Positions 47,740-57,639 of a stretch of 64,000 nt of DNA are shown in pieces (the stretch's first letter is position 1; each line of letters opens with the position of its first letter). A program made the translations under genes and the position numbers. This DNA is from Siphonodentalium dalli (Eukaryota > Mollusca > Scaphopoda > Gadilida > Siphonodentaliidae): assembly GCA_032622095.1 (NCBI GenBank), contig CP136061.1, positions 256,009,582 to 256,073,581 on the forward strand, given 5' to 3'. A model generated the notes under the pieces. That model saw only the letters and a program-made list of their open reading frames with translations, did no database searches and was not told the DNA's origin.

Positions 47740-47802
47740 AGGCGATAAACTTTCTAAAAATAAAATGCAGAAAAAAGAGTGACTTGTACATTTTGAAGAA
47801 AC

Positions 47803-48120
47803 ATGTCGATCCTGTATATTCCAGCAGATCTTGAAATGTGGAGAAAACATTTCAGAGATATGGTTGATGGGAAGTTAATACCAGATAATCAGGGTCGATA
47901 CTTTATTGACAGAACTAAAAAAAGTGATAGTGAAGAAGACGTTCTAAAACCACATATTAACGTGGTGACACCCCTCGCTCAAGCGATTGAAATGGCTAAG
48001 GCCGAAGTTGCAGCAAATAAGTTGACAAACACACGTAAAGCGTCCAAACAAACCAACAAGAGAGTTGGAGGTTTGTCTAATAATAAGAAGAAAATGAAAA
48101 GACCAGTGTCATACGATTAG
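47803..48120 (+). CDS. 105-aa basic-tailed protein of the element (right arm)
   Basis: Mirror copy of the left-arm gene, with Leu in place of Pro at residue 4 and Ala in place of Thr in TPLAQA. The domain layout is the same: N-terminal YIPADLEMWRKHF block, central helix, Lys/Arg-rich tail. Both copies are intact, so either could be functional. It begins the plus-strand cluster, diverging from its twin across the central hairpin. Confidence 0.55.
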   Translation: MSILYIPADLEMWRKHFRDMVDGKLIPDNQGRYFIDRTKKSDSEEDVLKPHINVVTPLAQAIEMAKAEVAANKLTNTRKASKQTNKRVGGLSNNKKKMKRPVSYD

Positions 48121-48127
48121 CCAAATC

Positions 48128-48322
48128 ATGAATGAATACATAGAGTACCATACTGATAAATTGGAATTAATTGAATCACCGGCGGTCAAATATCTATACC
48201 CTAGCCCCGGGACGAACGTACTCTTAGCGCGACGGTTGTATACCACACCTTATTCTCTCTTTTTATCACTACTTATAAGAGTGATGGTTCTTCCAATAAT
48301 TCGCGATAATGCACGGGTGTGA
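48128..48322 (+). CDS. 64-aa small protein of the element (right arm)
   Basis: Identical to the left-arm copy. It starts 8 bp after the previous stop and overlaps the zinc-finger gene by 14 bp. The second half is hydrophobic. The function is unknown. Confidence 0.45.
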   Translation: MNEYIEYHTDKLELIESPAVKYLYPSPGTNVLLARRLYTTPYSLFLSLLIRVMVLPIIRDNARV

Positions 48323-48878
48323 TTTATGTGGCATTATTTTATCGACGAACTACAATCTACAAAGACATAAACAGATTAAACACGGAGTTATGTCCGAGAC
48401 AAAACCAACTCTCTTCGGAGAAGATACCGATGAATCTGACGAAGCGGGTCTAGATTCAGATGAAGATGAACGGGGAACGCTATCAGATTCAGAAGATGGT
48501 AATGTCGTCGGTAGTAGAACGGTATTCGGTCTTAAGAAAGCTGCGCGATGTGTCAACGAGATGGACACATTCAAAAGTATGATGAAACGCGTCACCAATG
48601 ATGTGAAAGAAGAAGAGAGCATTTCGGGAGATGAGAGCATGTCGGGAAAAGAGGATACCATCGACACAGAGTTTGCTCTGTTTCTCAAAAGTTATAGACG
48701 ATTAATAGAATACCAGTATCGATTGAAAACATCACGCATACATACCATGATCATGAAGAAAATGGTCAAACTGACCAAACACGGATATAATAATGAATGG
48801 GCTGCAGATGAAGCGATGAGAAAATTCAAGAAACTCTTAGAAGTAAATCTAACGGTCGAAGATTCAGACAATGATTAA
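48309..48878 (+). CDS. 189-aa C2H2 zinc-finger, acidic protein (right arm)
   Basis: Identical in sequence to the left-arm copy: one N-terminal C2H2 finger, an Asp/Glu-rich region, then a charged helical C-terminus with EYQYRLKTSR. It is followed within 6 bp by AATAAA (48884-48889), supporting a real transcription unit of RNA polymerase II type. The frame is free of stops and the acidic run uses mixed codons, not a simple repeat. The family is not recognised. Confidence 0.6.
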   Translation: MHGCDLCGIILSTNYNLQRHKQIKHGVMSETKPTLFGEDTDESDEAGLDSDEDERGTLSDSEDGNVVGSRTVFGLKKAARCVNEMDTFKSMMKRVTNDVKEEESISGDESMSGKEDTIDTEFALFLKSYRRLIEYQYRLKTSRIHTMIMKKMVKLTKHGYNNEWAADEAMRKFKKLLEVNLTVEDSDND

Positions 48879-48883
48879 ATTTC

Positions 48884-48889
48884 AATAAA
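48884..48889 (+). terminator. Poly(A) signal of right-arm cluster
   Basis: AATAAA lies 6 bp after the zinc-finger gene stop; the mirror image lies at 46138-46143. Confidence 0.5.
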
Positions 48890-50288
48890 CTTCATCAACA
48901 TGTTATTCTCGTCTTCGTTATATATCTATAAGTGGGGAGGGGGTTTCACCAATATTACATCACGTCCCTTACCGCGTGTCACTTTAACATTCCACACCGT
49001 GCGTGTATTATCCCCCTTTAATTATGTCATAGCATTGGTACATAGAAGACTGTATAACACTATGCATATGTCTGTATCTGTTGTCACACCGTGAGTGGAT
49101 TGTCCGCCTTTAATGATGTCATAGCGTGTGTATATGCAAGACAGTATAACCCTATGATAATGCCTGTAGCTGTTGTTGGTAAGATGTGAAATATAAATTT
49201 CAAGGTTCAATTCATTCGTGTAGTAATTTTGTATATGTTCAACGCTCTTCATTCGTGCGCTTGTATTGTTAACATTCATTCATAATGAGTGTCCCTTTAG
49301 AGTGTCTTGTGTTCCTTTAAGATTCAAACACCAATATTACATCACGTCCCTTGTTTCGTGTCACTTTAACTCCTTGAGTGTATTGCCCCTTCGAATGATG
49401 TCATAGCATGGGTACATGTAAGATAGTATAACACTATGACTATGTCTGTATCTGTTGTTGGTAAGATGTGAAAATATAAATTTCAGTTCATTCGTGTAGT
49501 AATTTCGTATATGTTCAACGCTCTTCATTCGTAAGAGTAATTACCAACTGGAAGTTGTACTATTTTTGATAAACATCGGATTTGCTCATCAGACGATAAG
49601 CTGACAATATTTACGTATGGTCTAATTAGATTCATGCATAAATGTAAGGTAATTTTTGTTATGGTCAAGTTTTTTGTTATGACCATGTTCTAACATAGAT
49701 CGATAAATAAGTTAAAGGTCATTATATTCCACAGTCAAATCTATTGGTGATCGAATTTGATAACTATTTTATTGGAACAACTAAGAGTATTATTTACGTG
49801 AGATCAATGAGTCCAATTATTATAAATAATAAATTGCAGGCATCGGTGGATACCCGATTGCCACATTTAGTGATCACGTGATAAACTGATAAAATGTCCA
49901 AGTGACGTACTATAATGAGCAAAAAAAATGAGTTGACCTTCGGCTTCGTCCCGATTGGGTACTGAGCTGACACCGGGGATAAATTGACCAATGACTGCTA
50001 TTGTATCCTTTTGACAGATATGCGTGCGCAGACTAGTTTGATGTTCGCTATCGCATTACTATGTTTTAATAGCCGAGCCTTCACTTCTCGTCTGACTCTC
50101 TTACCGACAAGACCTGTCTACACAGTACTTCTCCGGCAGACTATTCATCCACTGATAGGCCTACATACAGGTATGCCCTAAATAATGGACTGCTTAACCA
50201 CAGCAGAATTATAGGTAACTTTTCTTTTCTAAACATCGAACTTGTCTGAACCTATCAATTGATACAATAACAGTGATATAATGTTACA

Positions 50289-50518
50289 TCTCATTTTTTT
50301 GCTCATTTGCTCATTTTTTTGCTCATTTGCTCATTTTTATTGCTCATTTGCTCATTTTTTTGCTCATTTGCTCATTTTTATTGCTCATTTGCTCATTTTC
50401 TTGCTCATTTGCTCATTTTCTTGCTCATTTGCTCATTTTCTTGCTCATTTGCTCATTTTTTTGCTCATTTGCTCATTTTTTTGCTCATTTGCTCATTTTT
50501 TTGCTCATTTGCTCATTG
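50289..50518 (-). repeat. GAGCAAAT tandem array, right arm
   Basis: Reverse-complement partner of 44527-44738, about eleven units. Confidence 0.9.
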
Positions 50519-52065
50519 ATTGGTGCATACTCAAGAGTCATAGACCTAACATCCAATGTACGTTAATGGTGTCATAGCGTGGGTACATAGAAGACTGTAT
50601 AACACTATGCCTATGTCCGTATCTGTTGTCACACCGTGAGTGGATTGTCCACCTTTAATGATGTCATAGCGTGTGTACATGCAAGACAGTATAATACTAT
50701 GATTATGTCTGTAGCTGTTGTTGGTAAGATGTGAAATATAAATTTCAAGGTTCAATTCATTCGTGTAGTAATTTCGTATATGTTCAACGCTCTTCATTCG
50801 TGCGCTTGTATTGTTAACATTCATTCATAATGAGTGTCCCTTTAGATCGATAAATAAGTTAAAGGTCATTACATTCCACAGTCAAATCTATTGGTGATCG
50901 AATTTGATAACTATTTTATTGGAACAACTAAGAGTATTATTCACGTGAGATCAATGAGTCCAATTATTATAAATAATATATTGCAGGCATCGGAGGATAC
51001 CCGATTGCCACATTTAGTGATCACGTGATAAACTGATAAAATGTCCAAAGCGTAAGTATGAATGTGGGGCGATAAGTGGTTATTACGTAATGTTGTTATA
51101 ACAATGACACCGAAGCAATTTCTATCATTGAGTGACCTGGACGTATTATGTATGCATTTTTTGGATAACTAATTATCGTGTTAATGCTAACAATGACACA
51201 GTTTATCAACCTTAATTGATACTAACCCGTTAAACAACTAATACTGCTCAGACATTAAATCGATATGTTTTCTGAATGGCATATAATTGTGAACGGGAAT
51301 ATAATAGAATTCATTTGGTAAAGCAAGGTGTGAAAGACACATTGTTACCCACAATGTCGTGTGTCATCACGTGTACATAATATGTTCCATCGAATATGAC
51401 AATTCATTCTGGGGGTTGTCCGCTCGTGATTCAACATAGTACATCTCAATACTTCCAATAATTCACGATAATACACACCTGTCATATACTCAATAACTTC
51501 ATCTGGGATAGAGAAGTTAAGAATAAACGCTCTTTATTATTTATGTAAGAGTAATGGTGTCTATTTTCAGGTATGACAATTATATATGTATGAACTGCGT
51601 CCGATAAACACTGGAATGTATGCATTCATACCGATGGTCACAATGTCCAATAAAGCTATTTCTAAACATCGATTAATAATTTCATGAAAAATATTTGAAC
51701 AAAAAAAATAACGAAAGATATTACACGCAAATAATTTAACATTCGACATTTTAATATCGAGATTATCAGAAACCGAAAACTCGTTATAAATTTTTTATTT
51801 AAACTTTTTTTTTAGAGAAATAATTTTGAGGGTTTTGAAATTTTTTCTTTTTTTGAAATTTGGGGATTTTGAAATTTTTGTTTTTGGAAAAAAATAATTT
51901 TGGGATTTTGAAATTTTTTGGAAAAATAAATTTTGGAAGTTTAGAATTTTTTTTTGGGTTTTGATATTTTGGAAGTTTTGGGAATATTTTAGTACAACCA
52001 ATTTTAGCCCCCAAAGATTCTATTTTTAGATGTGAAGTCAACGAGACGGCTATTCTTCTTCCGGA

Positions 52066-52436
52066 CAGTCGTCTTCGATTCCGATTAATTATTTTATATC
52101 CAGGAAACTCTATAAAGCATGTTATTGAGAGATACAAGATCATTATGTTATTAAATGTAATTACTAACGCCGTGATATAATTTGAGAACTGTGTGGTGGT
52201 AATATTCCTCTAGTTTAAAACATGTATTGCGGTGATGTCAAATTTATTTGTTTACGCGTGTAACCTCTCCGCTGGTGGCTCACTGAAGATAATATATCTC
52301 CCCCGTGCCATAATTGCAACATATATTTTATAAAACCCGAATTCAATACCACAAATAACTTTTTTTATTTACAAAACAGATAACACTGAAAATGGTGGCT
52401 TTGTGTCCATAAACCGAGTGTAATTCGTGGTGAAAT
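52066..52436. other. Right flank of the palindrome, nothing recognised
   Basis: Unique sequence with no match to the left flank. Confidence 0.4.
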
Positions 52437-52853
52437 ATGTCGGTTGAAATTAAAGTTGCATTGGTTGAGAGTGCTCGCAGGATAGTATTCTCGCTAATAC
52501 TACGCTCCACGTTTCTTCTAAAAATAGCCCGTAGACTCCCGAAAGGTTGTAAGTATTGTATCAGAACAAATCGAAATAAAATATATAATAAAGACCTTTC
52601 GCAAAACAATGAACACGATTACGGTTATGGACAATATCCTGCCAGTATACGACAACAAATTAGATCTTTACGCACGGGGATTCCAATATGAGACGAAATA
52701 TACCCCACGCAGTTTAATTATGTGATGTCTCAAGGATATGCCACTGGTCCTGTGTGGGGACGCTCTAGCATTATCCGTGTAGTGTATGAAACGGATAAGA
52801 ACATGGGATCTGAAAAACAAACTCTTTACTTTTTCCATCAAATATATGTGTAA
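52437..52853 (+). pseudogene. 139-codon frame with one internal TGA, unknown
   Basis: A frame starting MSVEIKVALVESARRIVFSL runs 84 codons to a TGA (52689-52691). It continues in the same frame for 53 codons (FNYVMSQGYATGPVWGRSSI, then VVYETDKNMGSEKQTLYFFH) to TAA at 52851-52853. The second part reads like protein. I recognise no family. It lies about 370 bp outside the right end of the giant palindrome and could be a decayed element gene or a chance frame. Confidence 0.3.
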
Positions 52854-53242
52854 CTGAATATACGTGAATATAGTGGGGCATATACCGTCTCACCAATTAA
52901 CCATCGTATCTAAATTTTACTAGGACAATATATCCTATCCGTAATCGTAATATTGATTTTGCGAAAGGTCTCTATTAATGGATAGATGCGTTTCCGGACA
53001 TGTTTCTACGATTCATATTTATTATTTTGTACCTTGGAATCTATATAAAACGCGTGTGGATTAGATACACTATCTTTAATAATTGTCCATTAAGTGGGGA
53101 TTAAGTCGCAAGATTAGAGATATTTAGTAATGAAATTCAGAATAAATGCAAACACTGGCTTAATATGATATTCTATATAAGGAAATGGATAGTCCATGTG
53201 CGTGTTATACAATGTAGTTAGCACAACTGACGGCACACGACA
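52854..53242. other. Short dispersed repeat, otherwise nothing
   Basis: Near 52982-53040 the text GCGTTTCCGGACATG and ATATTTATTATTTTGTACCT resembles the dispersed repeat at 18.54 kb. Confidence 0.4.
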
Positions 53243-53260
53243 GTGCACACACTACGAAAC

Positions 53261-53461
53261 ATGCTCTTCGTATTTAACCCGAGGGACATTTTTCGTGAGA
53301 CATTCACTCGCCTGATCCTTCTTGTGGTGCCCGTTTTCGGCGAACAGTCTCTGACATGCCAGCAGCTGTGGACGCTTGAACCACCACCCGGCTCGGTACA
53401 TCACTCGACGTTGTTTGGTTCAAACTGTACCGACGCTGAAACGTCCCATCGTGAAATCCAG
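53261..53461 (+). CDS. Possible first exon of a secreted protein
   Basis: From the ATG at 53261 the frame gives MLFVFNPRDIFRETFTRLIL then LVVPVFGEQSLTCQQLW, a hydrophobic stretch and small residues resembling a signal peptide with cleavage near FG-EQ. The following 40 residues contain three cysteines. CAG|GTAACT at 53462 is a plausible donor in phase 0. Alternatively the frame continues into the 51-bp repeat (271 codons from 53243, stop 54056-54058), encoding 11 copies of a 17-residue unit. I cannot identify a second exon. Confidence 0.35.
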
Positions 53462-53496
53462 GTAACTTCACGTGCTGATCTGATGGAACATCACAA

Positions 53497-54058
53497 CCGT
53501 GAGCCATTCCCACGTGGCTGTCATTCTGAAATAAGACCAATAACTGATCGCGAGCCATTCCCACATGTCTGTCATTCTGAAATAAGACCAATAACTGATC
53601 ACGAGCTATTCCCACATGGCTCTCATTCTGAAATAAGACCAATAACTGATCGCGAGCTATTCCCACATGGCTGTCATTCTGAAATAAGACCAATAACTGA
53701 TCGCGAGCCATTCCAACATGGCTCTCATTCTGAAATAAGACCAATAACTGATCGCGAGCTATTCCCACATGGCTGTCATTCCGAAATAAGACCAATAACT
53801 GATCACGAGCTATTCCCACATGGCTGTCATTCTGAAATAAGACCAATAACTGATCACGAGCTATTCCCACATGGCTGTCATTCTGAAATAAGACCAATAA
53901 CTGATCACGAGCTATTCCCACATGGCTCTCATTCTGAAATAAGACAAATAACTGATCGCGAGCCATTCCAACATGGCTCTCATTCTGAAATAAGACCAAT
54001 AACTGATCGCGAGCCATTCCCACATGGCTGTCGTTCTAATAATAAGACCAACCATTGA
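53497..54058. repeat. 51-bp minisatellite, 11 units, open in frame
   Basis: The unit encodes PFPHGCHSEIRPITDRE on the plus strand and a different 17-residue unit on the minus strand (ARDQLLVLFQNDSHVG). Because 51 is divisible by three, frames on both strands remain open. Unit differences (GAGCCA/GAGCTA, TGTCAT/TCTCAT) change amino acids freely, giving no sign of protein-level constraint. Confidence 0.85.
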
Positions 54059-54077
54059 TCGCTATCAATTCTCACAT

Positions 54078-54460
54078 GATAAGTTTTCCACCATTTGCAG
54101 TGTTCGCATCAATTTATGAGGCAGTCCAAGAGCACATTACATTAATCAAGTCTAGATGTTACAAAACAACGGGCCAATTTCTCCAATTGGCAACACGAGT
54201 TAGATATGGTTTTAGTTTATTTAGATAATTTATCTGAAAGTAGCATCCTCTACAAACAGTATTGATATGCGACCCAAGCTTCAGAGACGAATCCACTGTC
54301 AACCCGATGTTCCTGGCCAAGGCCGTACGACCAAACGAACTGTCTAAAATAGTCAAGGATGGAACAGACAAGAAACTCTGTTTTGAATCATTCATTTTGA
54401 GTGCGAAGCTTCTCACCCATGTTCCTAACTGTGGTGGCACATGTATCCATCTGGGCAAGT
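54078..54460 (-). pseudogene. Non-LTR retrotransposon reverse transcriptase fragment
   Basis: On the minus strand the frame reads ALKMNDSKQSFLSV, then ARNIGLTVDSSLKLGSHINT and CRGCYFQINYLNKLKPYLT. After stops and a shift it continues VTSRLD-CNVLLDCL. These are the blocks downstream of the catalytic centre in CR1/Jockey-type reverse transcriptases. It is a different lineage from the copy at 17-18 kb. It is truncated at both ends. Confidence 0.8.
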
Positions 54461-54522
54461 GCTTTGTTTGTATCATACGGTGTATATTTGAAAGAGAAGT
54501 ATATATATATATATGCAGAACG

Positions 54523-54735
54523 GCTTGTTTGAATGAGCCATGATGGGTTATTCTGGTCGGTAGATACAATGTAATGAATGTATGCGTGTATTAAGAATAA
54601 TTAGCTTGTTTCAATGAGCCATGATGGGTTATTGAGGTCGGTATATACAATGTATGCGTGTAGTAAGAATAATTAGCTTATGTCAGTGAGCCATGATAGG
54701 ATGTTCTTGTCGGTAGATATCATGCATGCGTGTTC
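54523..54735. repeat. ~75-bp tandem repeat, three units
   Basis: Units contain GAGCCATGATGGGTTATT, GGTCGGTAKATACAATG and AGTAAGAATAATTAGCTTAT. The third unit is diverged. Confidence 0.8.
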
Positions 54736-55179
54736 TAAACTGAATGGTTTCCCATAGACGACAGTTTTAACATTTCAGCCAAATTCACTGAATTGAAGTC
54801 TGAATACCAATCCAGTTGATGTTTGTTCCAGCTAGAGTGATACCAGGTGATCACAAAAATGGAAGAAAAATCATAGGTCATGAGTTTACTTTTCAAAAAT
54901 AAATCGCCAATTATTGTAAGACAGGGCTATCCCGCAGCCAAATTTTACCTGGAAAACCATGAACTACAGCAGCGAGTTAAATTAATTACATCCATTTCCC
55001 CATTAATTCACCAGTTTACTTTATTTAGATATTATATACAAATCAAATTTCATCCTTTAGTAACGTGTCACATGTATCATGCGACCTTCAGTTACCTTCA
55101 CCTCTAGTATTCCACGGTGAACTCGCTCCCCGACTATGGGACACCGTTAGCTCCCTGATTCCTGGGCCCAAATAATTAA
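54736..55179. other. Nothing recognised
   Basis: No domain or repeat seen. A 75-codon frame at 54880-55107 has no recognisable features. Confidence 0.4.
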
Positions 55180-55790
55180 GTTGTGATGTGGGAGCAGATT
55201 ATCTACCTAAAACACGTTCTATTATAAGCAGGTAATGTTTTGAGTTTTCGGGAGAAAGGTCTGAATAAAGAGCTTCTATTCTTTTGTTTCTCCTAATCAG
55301 ATAGAGAGCATTCTCAATTACGATGGATTGTACTCGTTTTCAACTTAAAACTCGTGGATACTTCGTGGATTTCGGATGGCTAATGGTAATTTCAAGTTTA
55401 GATTGTTTTTTGTTTCTGTTGTCAGGAAATCCAGCCTGTTCTCTCGAAAACCCACACATTATCTGCTTAAAATAGAACTTATTTTAGGTAGATAATCTGC
55501 TTAGAATGGCATCATTTTAAGACGATACTGTGCTGAAAATGTGAGCGTTACATCCATGTTATCGACTCATAATAAGGCGATTCTAAGCTGATTATGTGCG
55601 GAGACACACGTAAGCAACTCACGACTTTTCAGGTGTACGCTCTTTAAGATGTGTTTTCACTGTGGCCTGCGCCATAAAACGAAATAACGGGGATGATTCC
55701 ATTATCTGCTTATTTCAGAATCAAATGATCAAATTATGTACACGTTTCACATTATGGGTTGATTATGTGCATATTTGAGCGAGGATATGT
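55180..55790. mobile_element. AAGCAGATAAT foldback family, copy at 55 kb
   Basis: The left end (55195-55260) contains TATAAGCAGGTAATGTTTTG, and the reverse of such text appears near 55440-55480 (CACATTATCTGCTTAAAATA). 55428-55770 is homologous in reverse complement to 13386-13705. The word TTATCTGCTTA recurs throughout. Confidence 0.65.
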
Positions 55791-55924
55791 TGGGACAGTT
55801 AAACAATTATTTAGGAAAGTTCGACTTATGTTGTTGTAAAGTGGAATCTTCAAATATACCGACATACACAAACCTGCTTAATGCAATCGACACACACACT
55901 GTAGAACACCTTGCAACCACCGAC

Positions 55925-56043
55925 CTCCAGGTGCACAATCACGATGTATTGCAGGATAACTCCATTTGGTTCTTCTGGTCGGAACCATTCGACCACCACT
56001 GTATTTTTTACTATGTAGCGTAGATCCATTACATCCCCTGGGG
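55925..56043 (-). CDS. Possible half fibronectin type III exon
   Basis: After the acceptor TTATCTTACTTCAG (minus strand) the frame reads PGDVMDLRYIVKNTVVVEWF then RPEEPNGVILQYIVIVHLE. This fits the A-C strands of a fibronectin type III domain: Pro at the start, the core Trp, PxEPNGxIxxY. The entry phase is 1. The donor is uncertain: GAG|GTCGGT (used here), AAG|GTGTTC or CAG|GTTTGT, all phase 0. Such half-domain exons are common in cell-surface receptors. The remainder of the domain was not found in the window. Confidence 0.5.
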
Positions 56044-56129
56044 CTGAAGTAAGATAATCAACAGGTACTATATAATAACATTGAGAGATAAATAGCTTTG
56101 AGTGCCATTGCACAACATTTTTGCAGGAA

Positions 56130-56225
56130 AAATACTATATAGATATTGCACGGATTGGAGTTGACTATGGCAAAATAGTGGTAATTTGGCATAGTCACCG
56201 ACAAGCCGTGCAATATTTATTATAT
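56130..56225. repeat. Small foldback repeat
   Basis: ATAGATATTGCACGGATTGG pairs imperfectly with CAAGCCGTGCAATATTTATT around a loop containing TGACTATGGCAAAATAG and its near reverse complement. Confidence 0.7.
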
Positions 56226-56279
56226 TTTGTCGAACGTTCTTCATTCTCTCCCAGGACCCATAATGTCAAACAATTCACA

Positions 56280-56960
56280 TTTATATCATATTATTAACTG
56301 TGAACAATTTAATGATTCATTATTAAATTCAATTTCATTTGATAGGCACATCAACACTTATTGCTCAAATAATTGTTATTTTTACTCAGGTCATTGTTGA
56401 CTGGTATTGGTGTCACCTCGGAACTCGAACCAGCAGATATATGGTCATCAATAGCATTCGACATGCTGCGTTAATGTTTTTCAGAAGCATTGGCGCAATA
56501 ACTCACAATTGACTGTGGATTTCTATGCATTGATACAGATGCAATGTGCAATATGCCATCTTTGAGAATTTGGACATCATATTCCCCAAGGTCTTGTGTC
56601 CCATGGGCTCATTCCTGTACCAGCTCTCATCACTATCGATAACTGAATCCTTTGGTTGTTGCAATAGCGCACTACATTGACTGTACCGTTTATTCAAATA
56701 TCTTTCAAATGACTCAATGGGACATGTTGGCTTGCCAGTGGCGTACATCCTAGCACCTGAACCTTCTCCGCTGATAGCAGTATCGCCTTGATAGTTTTTT
56801 ATTTGTTCAGATGTAACTTTTATAAGATACTTTCTACCCTCATCATCATATTTAACTTAAAAATTAGTTGGCTTCAGTTCACGGAGATTTTCACTTCACC
56901 TTCTGCAGAAGAATAACACAATCTCAAAATATGTTTTGTTTACAAATCCGAATGGTGTAA
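56280..56960 (-). pseudogene. Crypton/KIAA1958-like tyrosine recombinase, broken and truncated
   Basis: On the minus strand one frame reads TYFEIVLFFCRR-stop-SENLRELKPTNF-stop-VKYDDEGRKYLIK, then TSEQIKNYQGDTAISGEG and RMYATGKPTCPIESFERYLN. It continues with DESWYRNEPMGHKTLGNMMS to a stop at 56503. A later frame gives ASEKH and MSNAIDDHISAGSSSEVTP. These are the characteristic blocks of the KIAA1958/ZMYM-type domain (DUF3504), which derives from Crypton tyrosine recombinases. Two in-frame stops, a C-terminal frameshift and the missing N-terminus show it is dead. The 5' end is cut off close to the left end of the inverted-repeat element at 56,978. Confidence 0.8.
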
Positions 56961-57639
56961 CGTTATGGTTCACTTGTAGTCCAGGCACATTGGATTCACT
57001 ACGGCAAAACATAGGGGAAAGCTGAATTTTTCAGGGATTAATAAGAACATGTTTATGAACAACTTGGCAAAAGTTCCATTGAATCCGAGTTGAGCTTTTT
57101 GAGATATCATGATGTATCGAAATGGTGCAAATTCTGACGAAATTCCATTAGACCATATGCGAATGCAGTCATATGTTGGCTAATTTATGGACTCAATCTT
57201 CACAAATACCCTTCCATCATGGAGCAGGTGTCGATAGATATGCGTAATTGATGCTAGAGTTTACTAGCAGTCGATATTCCATAATTGTGATGGCATTTAT
57301 TGCCGAAGAGAGCATAACAATCGCATGGTGATTCAAAATTTTCTATCAAAAGAGGGCGATTATAGATATTCAGACGACAATGAGCTAAAATATGAACCAT
57401 TATACTAGAACAGTGGTTAATTCAGAAAAGGATAGTGATAAGATATATCGAACCATCACCATCCTTAAGATTTTATAGCCGGAAACATAACAACACCCCC
57501 TGAAACGTACACCATGGCTTTGAGTGTCTGAAAGGCAAAACTACCACATAATAGTCCTGGCGTTTGGCGTAACAATTGTGCAAATGGTGATAACACTATC
57601 AAACTTGGCACATAGGTTCCTTATACACTATTAATAATT

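Larger units (their letters stand above)
42982..52065. mobile_element. Giant ~9.1-kb palindrome with duplicated gene cluster
   Basis: Positions 42982-47506 are repeated in reverse complement at 47534-52065 with very high identity. All frames in one arm have a mirror partner (for example 46149-46718 with 48309-48878, and 43298-43480 with 51567-51749). The match stops abruptly at TTCCGGAAGAAGAA (42981) and its mirror (52065). Rare differences include Pro/Leu and Thr/Ala changes in the first gene and different counts in the GAGCAAAT array. Each arm holds a compact three-gene cluster reading outward from the centre, then non-coding direct repeats. It could be a head-to-head dimer of a virus-like or Polinton-type element, an inverted duplication, or an assembly artefact; the arm differences argue against a simple artefact. 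Confidence 0.85.

Noticed and set aside
42982-52065. Complete Polinton/Maverick
   Set aside because: No protein-primed polymerase, retroviral-type integrase, packaging ATPase, protease or capsid frame is present in either arm or the near flanks.
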